Origin: Dehalococcoidia bacterium LH_S1
GTDB lineage: Bacteria > Chloroflexota > Dehalococcoidia > SZUA-161 > SpSt-899
Direction of reading: 5' to 3'
DNA: 38,116 nt
Assembly: GCA_023660035.1 (NCBI GenBank)
Contig: JAGXOF010000002.1
Coordinates: 1 to 38,116, forward strand
How positions within the stretch are numbered: position 1 is the first letter of the stretch; the number at the start of each line of letters is the position of its first letter. The translations under genes were made by a program, and so were the position numbers. Below, piece by piece: positions 7,499-15,581 of this stretch. The notes below the pieces were generated by a model. It was not told where the DNA came from. It was given only the letters and a program-made list of their open reading frames with translations, and made no database searches.

Positions 7499-8697
7499 AC
7501 AGCTACGACGTCTTGATAATCGGCGCGGGACCTGTGGGAAGCCAGGTGGCTTACAGGTTAGCCAGCCTGGGCTACAGGGTGGTGGTGATTGAAAGAGATG
7601 GGGAAGTTGGCAGTCATGTTTGCTGCACAGGAATTATTAGCAGGGAGTGTGTGGAGCTTTTTGACATAGATTCAAGCTGTATCTTGTGGGAAGCATCATC
7701 GGCGAAGGTTTTTGCCCCCTCAGGAGACTCTCTAAGGATCAGCAAGGACGATGTCCAGGCATATATTGTAGAACGTGCTTCGTTTGATTCTAGTCTGGCT
7801 GAGAGGGCTCAGAGGAAGGGAGCGGAATATGTGTTGAGCAGCCGGGTTACTGATATCTCGGTTTCAGATGATGGTGTTATGCTTCATCTTGAGGGTGGAG
7901 ATGGAGGAAGGTCTCTTAAAGGGAAAGCGGTGGTTATCGCCAATGGGTTTGGCTCCACATTGCCCAGCAAGTTGGGTCTGGGACGTATACAGGAGTTCAT
8001 TATAGGTGCTCAGACTGAGGTGCATACGGAAGGAGTGGACGAAGTTGAGGTCTACTTAAGCCATAGCATAGCACCAGGATTCTTTGCCTGGTTGGCTCCC
8101 GTTTCCACAAATAGGGCTCGAGCTGGGCTTTTTGCTCATGAGAAATCCAGGCCTCACATGAAATCCTTTCTGTCAGATCTTGCTTCGCGAGGGAAGGTCC
8201 GAGATGTTGAGGGGGTGGTTACATGCGGCGGGATTCCGCTCAAGCCGCTTGCCAGGAGCTATGGAGATAGGGTGTTGGTGGTGGGGGATGCGGCGGGGCA
8301 AGTTAAGCCCACAACTGGTGGAGGGATCTATTTTGGGCTCATCTGTGCTGATATTGCCTCGGGTGTTTTGGGGGAGGCTCTTGCTGCTGGTGATTTATCC
8401 GCCAGGATGCTTGCCCGATACGAGAGCTTGTGGAAGGAGAAGCTGAATCGGGAACTCAAAACCGAGTATCTGATTCGCAAGCTGTACAACAAGCTCTCAG
8501 ACAAGCAAATTGGGACCATATTTAAGGTTGTCAGGGAGAAGCACATTCATAGAAGTTTGCTTGATTCGCCGTCCCTATCATTTGACTGGCATGGCGAGCT
8601 TCTGCTCGAAGGGTTGAGAAGAGCGGGTTTCTGGCATGATATTACCAAGACGTATCTACCTGCCGGCGTTTGGGCTTATTTGCGAAAGGATGGCTGA
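7495..8697 (+). CDS. Geranylgeranyl-reductase-family FAD-dependent oxidoreductase
   Basis: A 400-residue flavoprotein. The FAD dinucleotide motif GAGPVGS is at residues 10-16 with ERDGEVGSHV following. CCTGIIS (about 43-49) matches the C(x)GxxS site near the flavin. DRVLVVGDAAGQVKPTTGGGIYFG is the second FAD motif of the family. Members reduce isoprenoid double bonds in prenyl lipids, quinones or chlorophyll side chains, but the family also has halogenase-like and unknown-function members. The C-terminal 100 residues are helical and basic. The ATGA overlap with the membrane hydrolase shows co-translation. Its position after exosortase and hydrolase suggests a lipid or surface-anchor role, which is only an inference. 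Confidence 0.82.
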   Translation: MNSYDVLIIGAGPVGSQVAYRLASLGYRVVVIERDGEVGSHVCCTGIISRECVELFDIDSSCILWEASSAKVFAPSGDSLRISKDDVQAYIVERASFDSSLAERAQRKGAEYVLSSRVTDISVSDDGVMLHLEGGDGGRSLKGKAVVIANGFGSTLPSKLGLGRIQEFIIGAQTEVHTEGVDEVEVYLSHSIAPGFFAWLAPVSTNRARAGLFAHEKSRPHMKSFLSDLASRGKVRDVEGVVTCGGIPLKPLARSYGDRVLVVGDAAGQVKPTTGGGIYFGLICADIASGVLGEALAAGDLSARMLARYESLWKEKLNRELKTEYLIRKLYNKLSDKQIGTIFKVVREKHIHRSLLDSPSLSFDWHGELLLEGLRRAGFWHDITKTYLPAGVWAYLRKDG

Positions 8698-8915
8698 CAA
8701 GTAAAGAGTCGGGTTTAGAATTATCTGACGTAGCCACGACATTTGATGATAGGCATTGAATCGTCCGATCGATAATTGTCGATTGCTTTGGTTGACATAA
8801 TGTTTAGTGTATTCTGTGTCACCACATTCCCACCAGGCATGAAGGTGTGTCTTTGATCCTTGCCAAATCTACTTTTCGGAGACACTTTTATTGGAAGACT
8901 AAAACTTACTGTTGG

Positions 8916-9203
8916 ATGGTAATTACTGAAATAAGGGACCGGCTGGAGCAGCTTAGGGCACTTGACAGCCGGCGTGAGAGCACCCTGAAATCTCTTGATG
9001 AACAAGGGCAGCTGATAGAGGTGTTGTCTCTATAGATAATGCCCTTGCCGGAGCACGTGATATCATTGCTGCGCCGACACTTCGTAAAGGGTGATAGTGC
9101 TGCCTCAATGCAGGTTTCTTTCTCCGTTAACAATAGTTATGCCAGGCTTATGGCCCCTTCCATAACGAAGCAGAACTACATTAAGGTCAGGGGGTGTGGG
9201 TGA
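8916..9203 (+). pseudogene. tex: tex (S1 RNA-binding transcription accessory protein) remnant in three pieces
   Basis: Three short segments in different frames match successive parts of Tex. Piece 1 (8916-9035) reads EIRDRLEQLRALDSRRESTL and SLDEQGQLIEV, like the N-terminal helical region. Piece 2 (9035-9094) reads NALAGARDIIA, the well-conserved ALAGARDIIA motif. Piece 3 (about 9126-9203) reads NSYARLMAPSI, like the YxRLLAPSIE motif further along. Intact Tex has about 720 residues and these pieces cover well under a sixth, with the intervening parts deleted. The flanks 8698-8915 and 9204-9412 show no gene. A GCACCA/TGGTGC inverted repeat at about 9217-9231 is the only structure seen there. 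The match is from memory of family motifs. Confidence 0.6.
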
Positions 9204-9412
9204 AGTTAAACGAAGTGCACCAATCTGGTGCGGATCTGGTCGAGGTAACGGTAACACTTGCCGGGGTTTGATAACGCCAGGCACAATGGGTGTATGCTGT
9301 GTGCACCAACAGTTTGCTCATTTTACAGCGCATCCCTTATCCTGCCCAGACACTCTAAACGCACATTATCCCGCTGTCAACAAGCATGTCTGTAATCTAA
9401 TCCAGATCCTGC

Positions 9413-10435
9413 TCACAAAATGAACATCCCATCCCCGAAACTATAGAACCGGTAACCACTACGAATGGCCTCCTCATAAGCCTGCAGGATCTTTTCCCTT
9501 CCGGCAAAAGCGCACACCAGCATAATAAGCGTCGAACGGGGCAGGTGAAAATTGGTGACCATCGCATCGATGACACGGAATCGGTAGCCGGGCAGAATGT
9601 AAAGGTCATTCCAGCCTCGAACGGACTGAATACCACCATCCGCCCCAGCAGCCCATTCCACAGCACGTACAGCTGTGGTTCCCACAGCAATAACCCTTTT
9701 GCCCTCCCGCCGGGCTTCGTTCAGCCTTTGTGCAGCACCGGACCCTATCTCACAGTACTCCTGGTGCAGCGTGTGCTCCCGGGGATCATCAACCTTGACC
9801 GGGCGGAAGGACCCCAACCCCACGTGAAGCGTAACGGATAGAAATTCCACCCCTTTACCCTCAAGGGTTCTCATCAAGTCCGGGGTGAAATGCAAACCGG
9901 CCGTCGGCGCAGCAACACTCCCTTTACTTCGTGAGTAGACTGTCTGATAGCGCTCGGGATCCTGCAGGGGAGCATGGATGTATGGCGGAAGTGGTACAAC
10001 TCCCATGTTCTCCAGCAATCCCTCGTTTGTAAACCTCAACCAAAATGTACCATCCTCATCCTTCGATAGGACCTCCGCCTTAACCTCACCACTCTCGCTC
10101 TCCGACTCAAACTCAACTAATGTACCTTCTCTGAGCCGTTTCCCGGGCTTTGCCAGCGTTTCCCAAATCCCTTCATCTACCCGGTTTAAGAGAACTATCT
10201 CAACCTTACCCCCACTGGACTTATGCCCCATCAACCTGGCCGGTATCACCCGGCTGTCATTTACCACCAGCACATCGCCAGCGCCAAGATATTCCGAGAT
10301 CTCGAAGAAACGACGGTGTTCGATACAGCCTGTTTCACGGCGGAGGACCATCAACCGTGATTGGTCTCTCGGCTCAATAGGGGTTTGAGCGATCCGGTCG
10401 GTGGGCAGTGTATAGTCGAAATCAGAGGTTCTCAT
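9413..10435 (-). CDS. queA: S-adenosylmethionine:tRNA ribosyltransferase-isomerase
   Basis: About 340 residues. It transfers and isomerises the ribosyl group of S-adenosylmethionine onto 7-aminomethyl-7-deazaguanine in tRNA, giving epoxyqueuosine at wobble position 34. Family signatures are MRTSDFDYTLP at the start, VVNDSRVIPARLMG, the GSVAAPTAGLHFT motif, TLHVGLGSFRPV and AVGTTAVRAVE, then TNFHLPRSTLIMLVCAFAG near the C-terminus. ATG 10435 is chosen because family members begin at this MRxSDFDY. An in-frame TTG at 10456 would add seven residues, and neither has a clear ribosome binding site. It follows ffh by about 63 bases on the same strand, so the two are probably co-transcribed. Confidence 0.95.
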   Translation of the reverse strand: MRTSDFDYTLPTDRIAQTPIEPRDQSRLMVLRRETGCIEHRRFFEISEYLGAGDVLVVNDSRVIPARLMGHKSSGGKVEIVLLNRVDEGIWETLAKPGKRLREGTLVEFESESESGEVKAEVLSKDEDGTFWLRFTNEGLLENMGVVPLPPYIHAPLQDPERYQTVYSRSKGSVAAPTAGLHFTPDLMRTLEGKGVEFLSVTLHVGLGSFRPVKVDDPREHTLHQEYCEIGSGAAQRLNEARREGKRVIAVGTTAVRAVEWAAGADGGIQSVRGWNDLYILPGYRFRVIDAMVTNFHLPRSTLIMLVCAFAGREKILQAYEEAIRSGYRFYSFGDGMFIL

Positions 10436-10498
10436 GCGGTAAGTTTTATGGTTCAACGTTCAGGGTTTATCTCTGCAGCGGACTTTAGTGAAACAGGA

Positions 10499-11833
10499 CT
10501 AAAGGCCAGGGATGGGCATTTTCGGCATCTTCTTGCCGGAACCCATCTGCTTCATCAGCTTCTGCATCTGCCGAAACTGGTTAAGCAACTGGTTCACATC
10601 CTGGGGGGTCATTCCGCTGCCGCGCGCAATGCGCCGCCGGCGGCTCCCGTCGATTATCTCAGGGGAGTGGCGTTCTTCAGGGGTCATCGATTGAACGATG
10701 GCTTCCGCGCCTTTCAATTTACTTTCGTCCAGGCTCACATTGGCCGGCATGTTTTTCATCATTTTGGACCCGCCGGGGATCATATCCATAAGCTGGCTCA
10801 CAGGGCCCATCTTCTTCACCTGCTGAAGCTGCTCCAGAAAATCCTCCAGGTCGAACTTTGCATGCTTTACCTTCTTTTCCAACTCCTCTGCCTTCTTCTG
10901 ATCGACAGAGGCCTCCGCCTTCTCGATAAAACTGAGCATGTCGCCCATGCCCAGAATGCGCGAGGCCATGCGGTCGGGATAAAAGGGCTCAAGGGCATCA
11001 AGTTTCTCGCCGGTGCCGACGAACTTTATAGGAACGCCTGTCACGGAGGTAAGGGACAGCGCTGCTCCACCGCGGGCGTCGCCATCCATCTTGGTAAGGA
11101 TAGCACCTGTTAGCCCCACCCTGTTATAGAACTCCTCGGCTATTCTCACAGCCTCCTGACCGGTCATGGCATCCGCAACAAGCAAGACCTCGGTAGGGTG
11201 AAGCATTTTCTTAATGCGCTCCAGCTCATCCATCAATTCTTCGTCGACATGAAGTCGGCCAGCGGTATCCAGGATTATCGTAGTAGCAGCTACATCTTTA
11301 GCCCGCTTTGAGGCCTCTTTGCAAATCGCCTTCACGGACTTTGTCTCCTCGTTTATGTAAACCGGCATGTCGAGCTGCTTTCCCAGCGACGCCAGCTGGG
11401 TGGTGGCGGCTGGGCGATAGGGATCAGCGCCAACCAGAAGCGACTTCTGTCCGCCCTTTCTGAGGTTGAGGGCAAGCTTGGATGCAGTGGTGGTTTTACC
11501 GGTTCCCTGCAATCCTACCAGCATAATCACAGTAGGAGGACTGTCGGCATTAACGAGCTTGTTCTGCCCACCGCCCAGCATTTTGGTGAGTTCTTCATTG
11601 ACGATCTTTACCACCTGCTGAGCAGGGCTCAAGCTCTCCAGGACATCCGTCCCCACAGCACGCTCACACACCCTGGCAACGAACTCCTTAGCTACCTTAA
11701 AATTTACGTCGGCCTCAAGAAGCGCTCGACGTACCTCACGTAGCGCCTCATCGACATCCTTCTCAGTAAGCTTTCCCTTGCCACTAAGTCTCTTAAAGAC
11801 GGAGTTTAGTTTTTCCGATAACGAGTCAAACAT
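10499..11833 (-). CDS. ffh: Signal recognition particle protein Ffh
   Basis: A 444-residue SRP54-type GTPase that binds signal sequences and SRP RNA for co-translational membrane targeting. The N domain (1-85) is followed by the G domain: G1 GLQGTGKTT at 107-115, then DPYRPAA, DTAGR and TKMDGDARGG. The C-terminal M domain is Met-rich and carries GSRRRRIARGSGMTPQDVN, the SRP-RNA-binding helix-turn-helix, ending in KKMPKMPIPGL. Length and domain order are standard. The start ATG at 11833 has no strong ribosome binding site. The first gene of an ffh-queA unit, it is encoded divergently from tRNA-Arg(UCU). No SRP RNA gene was recognised in the window. Confidence 0.97.
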   Translation of the reverse strand: MFDSLSEKLNSVFKRLSGKGKLTEKDVDEALREVRRALLEADVNFKVAKEFVARVCERAVGTDVLESLSPAQQVVKIVNEELTKMLGGGQNKLVNADSPPTVIMLVGLQGTGKTTTASKLALNLRKGGQKSLLVGADPYRPAATTQLASLGKQLDMPVYINEETKSVKAICKEASKRAKDVAATTIILDTAGRLHVDEELMDELERIKKMLHPTEVLLVADAMTGQEAVRIAEEFYNRVGLTGAILTKMDGDARGGAALSLTSVTGVPIKFVGTGEKLDALEPFYPDRMASRILGMGDMLSFIEKAEASVDQKKAEELEKKVKHAKFDLEDFLEQLQQVKKMGPVSQLMDMIPGGSKMMKNMPANVSLDESKLKGAEAIVQSMTPEERHSPEIIDGSRRRRIARGSGMTPQDVNQLLNQFRQMQKLMKQMGSGKKMPKMPIPGL

Positions 11834-11902
11834 TTTTATTCACTGATTTATTCTAACTGAGGGCAGAGAGACTATCAAGGCTTAAAGGACGCTGTACTCA
11901 GA

Positions 11903-11932
11903 TTGAAGGGAAGGCGCAACCTGTGATATAGT
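11903..11932 (+). promoter_or_regulatory. Probable promoter for tRNA-Arg(UCU)
   Basis: TTGAAG at 11903-11908 and TATAGT at 11927-11932 are 18 bases apart, and the -10 ends nine bases before the tRNA 5' end. The -35 is only a partial match. Confidence 0.5.
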
Positions 11933-11941
11933 ATTTTGTGT

Positions 11942-12015
11942 GTCCCTGTAGCTCAACAGGACAGAGCGACTGCCTTCTAAGCAGTAGGTTCTGGGTTCGA
12001 GTCCCAGCAGGGATG
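11942..12015 (+). tRNA. tRNA-Arg (anticodon TCT)
   Basis: A full cloverleaf. The acceptor GTCCCTG pairs with CAGGGAT (first pair G-U), the D arm is GCTC/GAGC, the anticodon stem ACTGC/GCAGT encloses CTTCTAA (anticodon TCT), and the T arm is CTGGG-TTCGAGT-CCCAG. The discriminator is G and CCA is not encoded, unlike the tRNA pair at 4377-4546. It reads AGA and AGG. Confidence 0.94.
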
Positions 12016-12159
12016 CTCTGAAGATGAGCGACCAACTGCCTAGGTTAAGCAAACAGCTATAAAGGGAAGCTAGCAACGACCGACTGCTTAAATCAGAAAA
12101 ATAAATCACAGGGCCGACCGCAATGGAAGTGATATACAAGTTAACGCGCCGACCAATGC

Positions 12160-12188
12160 TTGACAGTTTAGGCTATTTGCACTACAAT
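12160..12188 (+). promoter_or_regulatory. Consensus sigma-70-type promoter of the bifunctional-nuclease gene
   Basis: TTGACA at 12160-12165 and TACAAT at 12183-12188 are separated by exactly 17 bases. The expected transcript would have a leader of about 30 bases carrying AGAAGGTG before the ATG at 12226. It probably drives the hexapeptide gene downstream too. Confidence 0.75.
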
Positions 12189-12225
12189 TCTAAACGCTTG
12201 TGATTCACAATGTAGAAGGTGAAAT

Positions 12226-12807
12226 ATGTTGGAAATGAGTATCGAAAGCCTGAGAGTAAACAGTGGGGGGAATCAATACGTAGTGATATTACAGCAGAAC
12301 GACAGCAATCGGGGTTTGCCCATCTGGATTGGGCCAGCAGAAGCCAATGCAATAGCCCTGGAACTGCAGGGCGCTAAACCACCAAGGCCATTGACACATG
12401 ATCTATTGATTTCAGTAATGGACAATCTGGGAGCCTCCCTGGGCTCAATAATAGTCTCTGATATCCGGGAGGAGACATTCTATGCCAGGCTACTCCTTAA
12501 TACAGACTCAGAACAACTCGAGCTGGACTCCAGGCCCAGTGATGCCATGGCACTAGCTGTTCGAGCTAATGTCCCTATCTACGCTGAAGAAAGCGTACTT
12601 GATCAGGCAGGCGTTTTGATAGATTCCGAAACAGGGAACGTCCTCCCCCGCGAGGAGAACGAGAGCTCAGGCTCGCCACAGGAACAGGAGTCACTGGACC
12701 TCTCGGCCTTCCGCGATGTTGTGGAGAGGCTCGATCTTGATCAACTTGACAGGAACAAGCGGCATCAGGGAGACCAGGGAGACCAGGGAAATCAAAACAA
12801 CGGGTAA
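12226..12807 (+). CDS. Bifunctional nuclease family (DUF151) protein
   Basis: A 193-residue protein whose first 130 residues form the DUF151 domain: VVILQQNDSNRGLPIWIGPAEA (about 19-40), LTHDLLISVMDNLGA, then DSRPSDAMALAVRANVPIYAEE (about 100-121). Some plant and bacterial members show DNase/RNase activity, and many are linked to stress. The C-terminal 50 residues are acidic and polar and end in a low-complexity QGDQGDQGNQ stretch, encoded by a short GGAGACCAG repeat at about 12768-12790. That tail is outside the conserved domain. The ATG 12226 has AGAAGGTG upstream and a consensus promoter. The hexapeptide-repeat gene follows 54 bases later on the same strand. Confidence 0.88.
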   Translation: MLEMSIESLRVNSGGNQYVVILQQNDSNRGLPIWIGPAEANAIALELQGAKPPRPLTHDLLISVMDNLGASLGSIIVSDIREETFYARLLLNTDSEQLELDSRPSDAMALAVRANVPIYAEESVLDQAGVLIDSETGNVLPREENESSGSPQEQESLDLSAFRDVVERLDLDQLDRNKRHQGDQGDQGNQNNG

Positions 12808-12861
12808 CCCCGAAGAGATGCATATTAAGGGCTTCACCGAAAAACCCGAGAGGAGACAGGG

Positions 12862-13392
12862 ATGATTAAACCATTTGACGGGAAGACCCCTCAGATATCT
12901 GAGTCGGCCTTCATCAGTGAAGGTGCATATATCATCGGCGATGTTGAGATAGGCGATGACTCCAGTGTGTGGCCAGGAGCCGTTATCAGGGGCGACCTCG
13001 GCAAGATCACTATAGGCAGGAATACAGCCGTCGAAGACAATTGTGTTATCCACTCAGGCTCTCCGTCTGTCCCCACACAGGATGTCACCATCGGAGACGA
13101 GGTACATATTGGTCATGGGGCAGTTCTCAATAATCGAAGCATTGGTAATAACGTCCTCATTGGCATGAATGCTACCATTCTCCATGACGCCGAAATCGGC
13201 AACTTCTGCATTATCGGTGCCGGCTGCCTGGTCCCGGAGGGGATGAAAATAGCGGATAATTCCTTCGTTGCCGGCGTTCCCGGGAAAATCAAAGGGCAAG
13301 TGTCCGAACAACAAACCTTCTGGATAAAGGAAGCACCGCAGGCCTATAATCGTCTCGTTGAACAGTATAAACAGGAAGAAAATAAGGTCTGA
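12862..13392 (+). CDS. Gamma-carbonic-anhydrase-like hexapeptide-repeat protein
   Basis: A 176-residue left-handed beta-helix protein with repeated [LIV]G-x4 hexapeptides from residue 18 to about 140. VWPGAVIRGD (37-45) holds the Arg and Asp of the gamma-CA family. Two zinc/iron ligand positions are present, H64 in CVIHSG and H85 in VHIGHG. The third, five residues after H85, is N90 instead of His. With that ligand missing, carbonic anhydrase activity is doubtful. Related YrdA/PaaY proteins have thioesterase-like or unknown activities. The C-terminal helix (QTFWIKEAPQAYNRLVEQYK) is typical of PaaY/YrdA proteins. The start has GAGAGGAGACAGGG just upstream. It converges with the UPF0282 gene. 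Confidence 0.88.
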   Translation: MIKPFDGKTPQISESAFISEGAYIIGDVEIGDDSSVWPGAVIRGDLGKITIGRNTAVEDNCVIHSGSPSVPTQDVTIGDEVHIGHGAVLNNRSIGNNVLIGMNATILHDAEIGNFCIIGAGCLVPEGMKIADNSFVAGVPGKIKGQVSEQQTFWIKEAPQAYNRLVEQYKQEENKV

Positions 13393-13417
13393 ACGACTGA
13401 GGCACAGTTAATAGGCT

Positions 13418-14359
13418 TTATCTCATCCGAACTTGCGCAATCCTCCCACCCCACTCAGAAATTACATTGATTTCACCGCGGGCATACGCTTGATGCCAAC
13501 CCTTGGGAAGGGGTAATTTCTCATACCAGAGGGTTCTGTCAGCCTCAAGGAGATTGCGGGGGACTCCCATGAAGTCAGCCACACAAACAACCCTATGCCT
13601 GGCAAAAGAAGATACATGATTCAGCCACTCTGCCCCTTTTATGGAGCGCATCAGGTGATGGTCAAGGATCAGGATATCTACCTCTTCAGCCAGACGCAAG
13701 GTCCGGCGCAAGGCATCTTCTTGCTCCTGCAAAGTCAAACTTGCCAAATAAATAGGAGGTCCGGAGGCAAGCACTGCGGTCGGATGCCAGGCAATGATTT
13801 GAGCAATCGACTCATCGTTAAGCATCTGAATGTCCGAAGCATGGACGAATACTTCCCCATCCTCTTCAATCCTGGTCATCATAACATTGCCGCCCCGGCC
13901 GCCCGGCTTACCATGAGGGACAGGGAGGGAAAAAGCCAGAGGCCCGTCTTCCGTCCCCTCAGCACTGACCAGAACTCGGTCAAGGTTTTTAGCCAGAGCC
14001 CTGGCCCGATGAGCCTGATTGGACGAGAGGTCCTGGGTCCCCTTCGTCCATAGTCTGGGGGATTTACACAAGTCGGCCACCCTTCTTAAAGGAAGCTGAT
14101 ATGGATTGGCATCAACCAGCGGAACGTGATCGCCGTGATAATGACTGATAACTATATCGGTGGCGTCCTTCAAGGCCTCTTCGATAAGTCTCCTGGTCCT
14201 TTCCGAAGCTATCACCTGCACCGGATGAGGCATCAATCCATGACGGCTAAACCCCAGCGCCACGCCGGGGTCGATAACAACGGTGCGGTCCTTCGCCCTG
14301 ACTACACAACACAGCCCACGAACCCCTAACGACTCCGCACCGAGTACCTCTACCTTCAT
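13418..14359 (-). CDS. UPF0282 family metallo-beta-lactamase-fold protein
   Basis: About 313 residues starting MKVEVLGAESLGVRGLCC, the characteristic start of UPF0282, a family best known in archaea. The zinc motif HYHGDH, in VISHYHGDHVPL, is the MBL HxHxDH site. Further ligand candidates are in FVHASDIQ and ILDHHLMRS. The ATG at 14359 follows GAGAGGG at a good distance. An upstream in-frame start at 14398 adds 13 residues without family similarity and was not used. The reaction is unknown. The fold suggests hydrolysis of a phosphodiester or thioester, possibly on RNA. It is divergent from the zinc-ribbon/Nudix pair and convergent with the hexapeptide gene. Confidence 0.82.
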   Translation of the reverse strand: MKVEVLGAESLGVRGLCCVVRAKDRTVVIDPGVALGFSRHGLMPHPVQVIASERTRRLIEEALKDATDIVISHYHGDHVPLVDANPYQLPLRRVADLCKSPRLWTKGTQDLSSNQAHRARALAKNLDRVLVSAEGTEDGPLAFSLPVPHGKPGGRGGNVMMTRIEEDGEVFVHASDIQMLNDESIAQIIAWHPTAVLASGPPIYLASLTLQEQEDALRRTLRLAEEVDILILDHHLMRSIKGAEWLNHVSSFARHRVVCVADFMGVPRNLLEADRTLWYEKLPLPKGWHQAYARGEINVISEWGGRIAQVRMR

Positions 14360-14487
14360 CACAATCCCTCTCTGACCGCAAATGTATGCTAACACCAATC
14401 ACCGGCAAGGGCAAAGCTATCCCCTTTAACCAGCATAGAAAATATGGTACGGTATGACAGACCGGAGGCAATAAAGGTTCGTAAAGA

Positions 14488-14718
14488 ATGATAACCATAA
14501 AGTGTGCCAAATGTAATGGCAAAGTGTTTAGATATGTGAAGGTGGGGAAAGGGCGATTACTGCACTGCTGGAAGGGCCGGATAATGAAGGATTTCAGCAT
14601 CCGCGATGAGAACAAAGTCAGGTGTCAATGCGGCAATCTGATCGGCATTGATGAAGGGAAATGGATCAAGATGAAGCAGCACTCCTTCATTTACTCGGGA
14701 ACGCGAACAAGAGGATAG
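14488..14718 (+). CDS. Conserved zinc-ribbon protein of unknown function
   Basis: A 76-residue protein with CAKC near the N-terminus (C6, C9) and CQCG (about C47, C49), a plausible split zinc site. In between lies a basic KVGKGRLLHCWKGRIMKD segment, and the tail GKWIKMKQHSFIYSGT looks conserved. I recall similar small proteins in Chloroflexota and some archaea but no function. The ATG at 14488 has AAAGGTTCGTAAAGA upstream, a moderate ribosome binding site. It precedes the Nudix gene on the same strand by 65 bases and may share its transcript. Confidence 0.65.
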   Translation: MITIKCAKCNGKVFRYVKVGKGRLLHCWKGRIMKDFSIRDENKVRCQCGNLIGIDEGKWIKMKQHSFIYSGTRTRG

Positions 14719-14783
14719 AGTACCACAGTGAAATTATTCAGAACTTGCCTCCCAGGGATCCGAAAAGGAAAGGAGTACCCCGA

Positions 14784-15338
14784 ATGGAAATCACGAAGAA
14801 AGAGGCGGTTTTTGAGGGACGGTATATAGAGTTCGTCAATAAGTGGTTCAGAACAATCAACGGAGAGGAAGGGATTTGGGAAACGATAGAGAGGAAGAAT
14901 GTCTATAATAGAGGAGCGGTGATTATCGTGCCTCTGACCGGGGAAGGAGAATTCATCCTGGAAAAGAACTGGAGAGCTCCTCTTGAATCATCTGTTATTC
15001 AATTCCCTGCCGGACTCAGTGACAAGGAAGGGGAAACCGAAGAGGAAACCGCCAGGAGAGAACTGTTAGAGGAAACAGGGTACAGAGCTGACAAACTCAT
15101 CCCCGTTATTCCGACACCCCTTTGCCCAGCCCTGACCCCTACCAGAGCCATGCACTTCTTCGCTCCTGAAGTTGAATTTACAGGGAAGGAAGGAGAAGAC
15201 GACTTTGCGGAAATCGAGGTTTTAAAAATCCCGGCTAATGAACTGGGCGAGTTTCTGCTGACTTTGCCCGAGGACACAGAGCTGGATATAAGAGTGCCGG
15301 GCATACTATGGGTCCTGCAGAAGAAAAACCTGATTTGA
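14784..15338 (+). CDS. Nudix hydrolase (ADP-ribose pyrophosphatase-like)
   Basis: A 184-residue protein. The Nudix box lies in GLSDKEGETEEETARRELLE with ETGYRA following (about residues 79-104), giving the RELxEExG core that binds Mg2+ and catalyses cleavage of nucleoside diphosphate derivatives. The first Gly-to-Glu spacing is one longer than the consensus. RGAVIIVPL and the Pro/Thr-rich PTPLCPALTPTRAMHFFAPEV after the box resemble ADP-ribose/sugar-nucleotide pyrophosphatases. The ATG at 14784 has AAGGAG at 14770-14775. The frame is open upstream to 14661 but overlaps the zinc-ribbon gene there without similarity. A housekeeping nucleotide-clearing role is likely, substrate uncertain. Confidence 0.88.
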   Translation: MEITKKEAVFEGRYIEFVNKWFRTINGEEGIWETIERKNVYNRGAVIIVPLTGEGEFILEKNWRAPLESSVIQFPAGLSDKEGETEEETARRELLEETGYRADKLIPVIPTPLCPALTPTRAMHFFAPEVEFTGKEGEDDFAEIEVLKIPANELGEFLLTLPEDTELDIRVPGILWVLQKKNLI

Positions 15339-15370
15339 TATAAAGTGGCTACCGTGTGAGCTAATAAAAG

Positions 15371-15562
15371 TTAAGGCCTTCTGTCTATGGTTCCACTCCG
15401 GCTGATTTTGCCGATCGCATGCGGAAATACCTTAACATAGTTCCCGATATCGGTCTCGTTTACCTGCTCTGCCGGCTTGTTATAGTACTGAGCTACCGTC
15501 ACCTTGAGTTGCCTCTGTTGTTTATCGGTCAAATCCTCATATTCATCTTTCCAATCCTCCAT
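15371..15562 (-). CDS. Small hypothetical protein
   Basis: A 63-residue protein, MEDWKDEYEDLTDKQQRQLK and then VAQYYNKPAEQVNETDIGNYVKVFP. It starts at ATG 15562 behind AAGGAGGGGGAT, a very strong ribosome binding site, which argues that it is real. It is acidic at the N-terminus, has no membrane segment and no motif I recognise. It is the last of three small genes on the minus strand, 19 bases after the ferredoxin, and so is likely co-transcribed with it. It ends convergently with the Nudix gene. Confidence 0.6.
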   Translation of the reverse strand: MEDWKDEYEDLTDKQQRQLKVTVAQYYNKPAEQVNETDIGNYVKVFPHAIGKISRSGTIDRRP

Positions 15563-15581
15563 ATCCCCCTCCTTTTACAAT

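Noticed and set aside
9204..9412. C-terminal S1-domain remnant of tex
   Set aside because: Some residues (VHQ and HxF-like) resemble the Tex S1 region but the match is too short and scattered to claim.
10361..11113. Long plus-strand open frame opposite ffh
   Set aside because: It lies entirely opposite the conserved ffh gene, is His/Leu-rich and shows no domain. It is an antisense shadow.
11834..12159. SRP RNA or other structured RNA near ffh
   Set aside because: The conserved SRP RNA tetraloop and GGAAGCAGCC-type motif were not found. Only tRNA-Arg(UCU) and its promoter are seen.
14661..14783. Extended start of the Nudix protein
   Set aside because: It would overlap the zinc-ribbon gene. 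ATG 14784 has AAGGAG and begins the family-like region.
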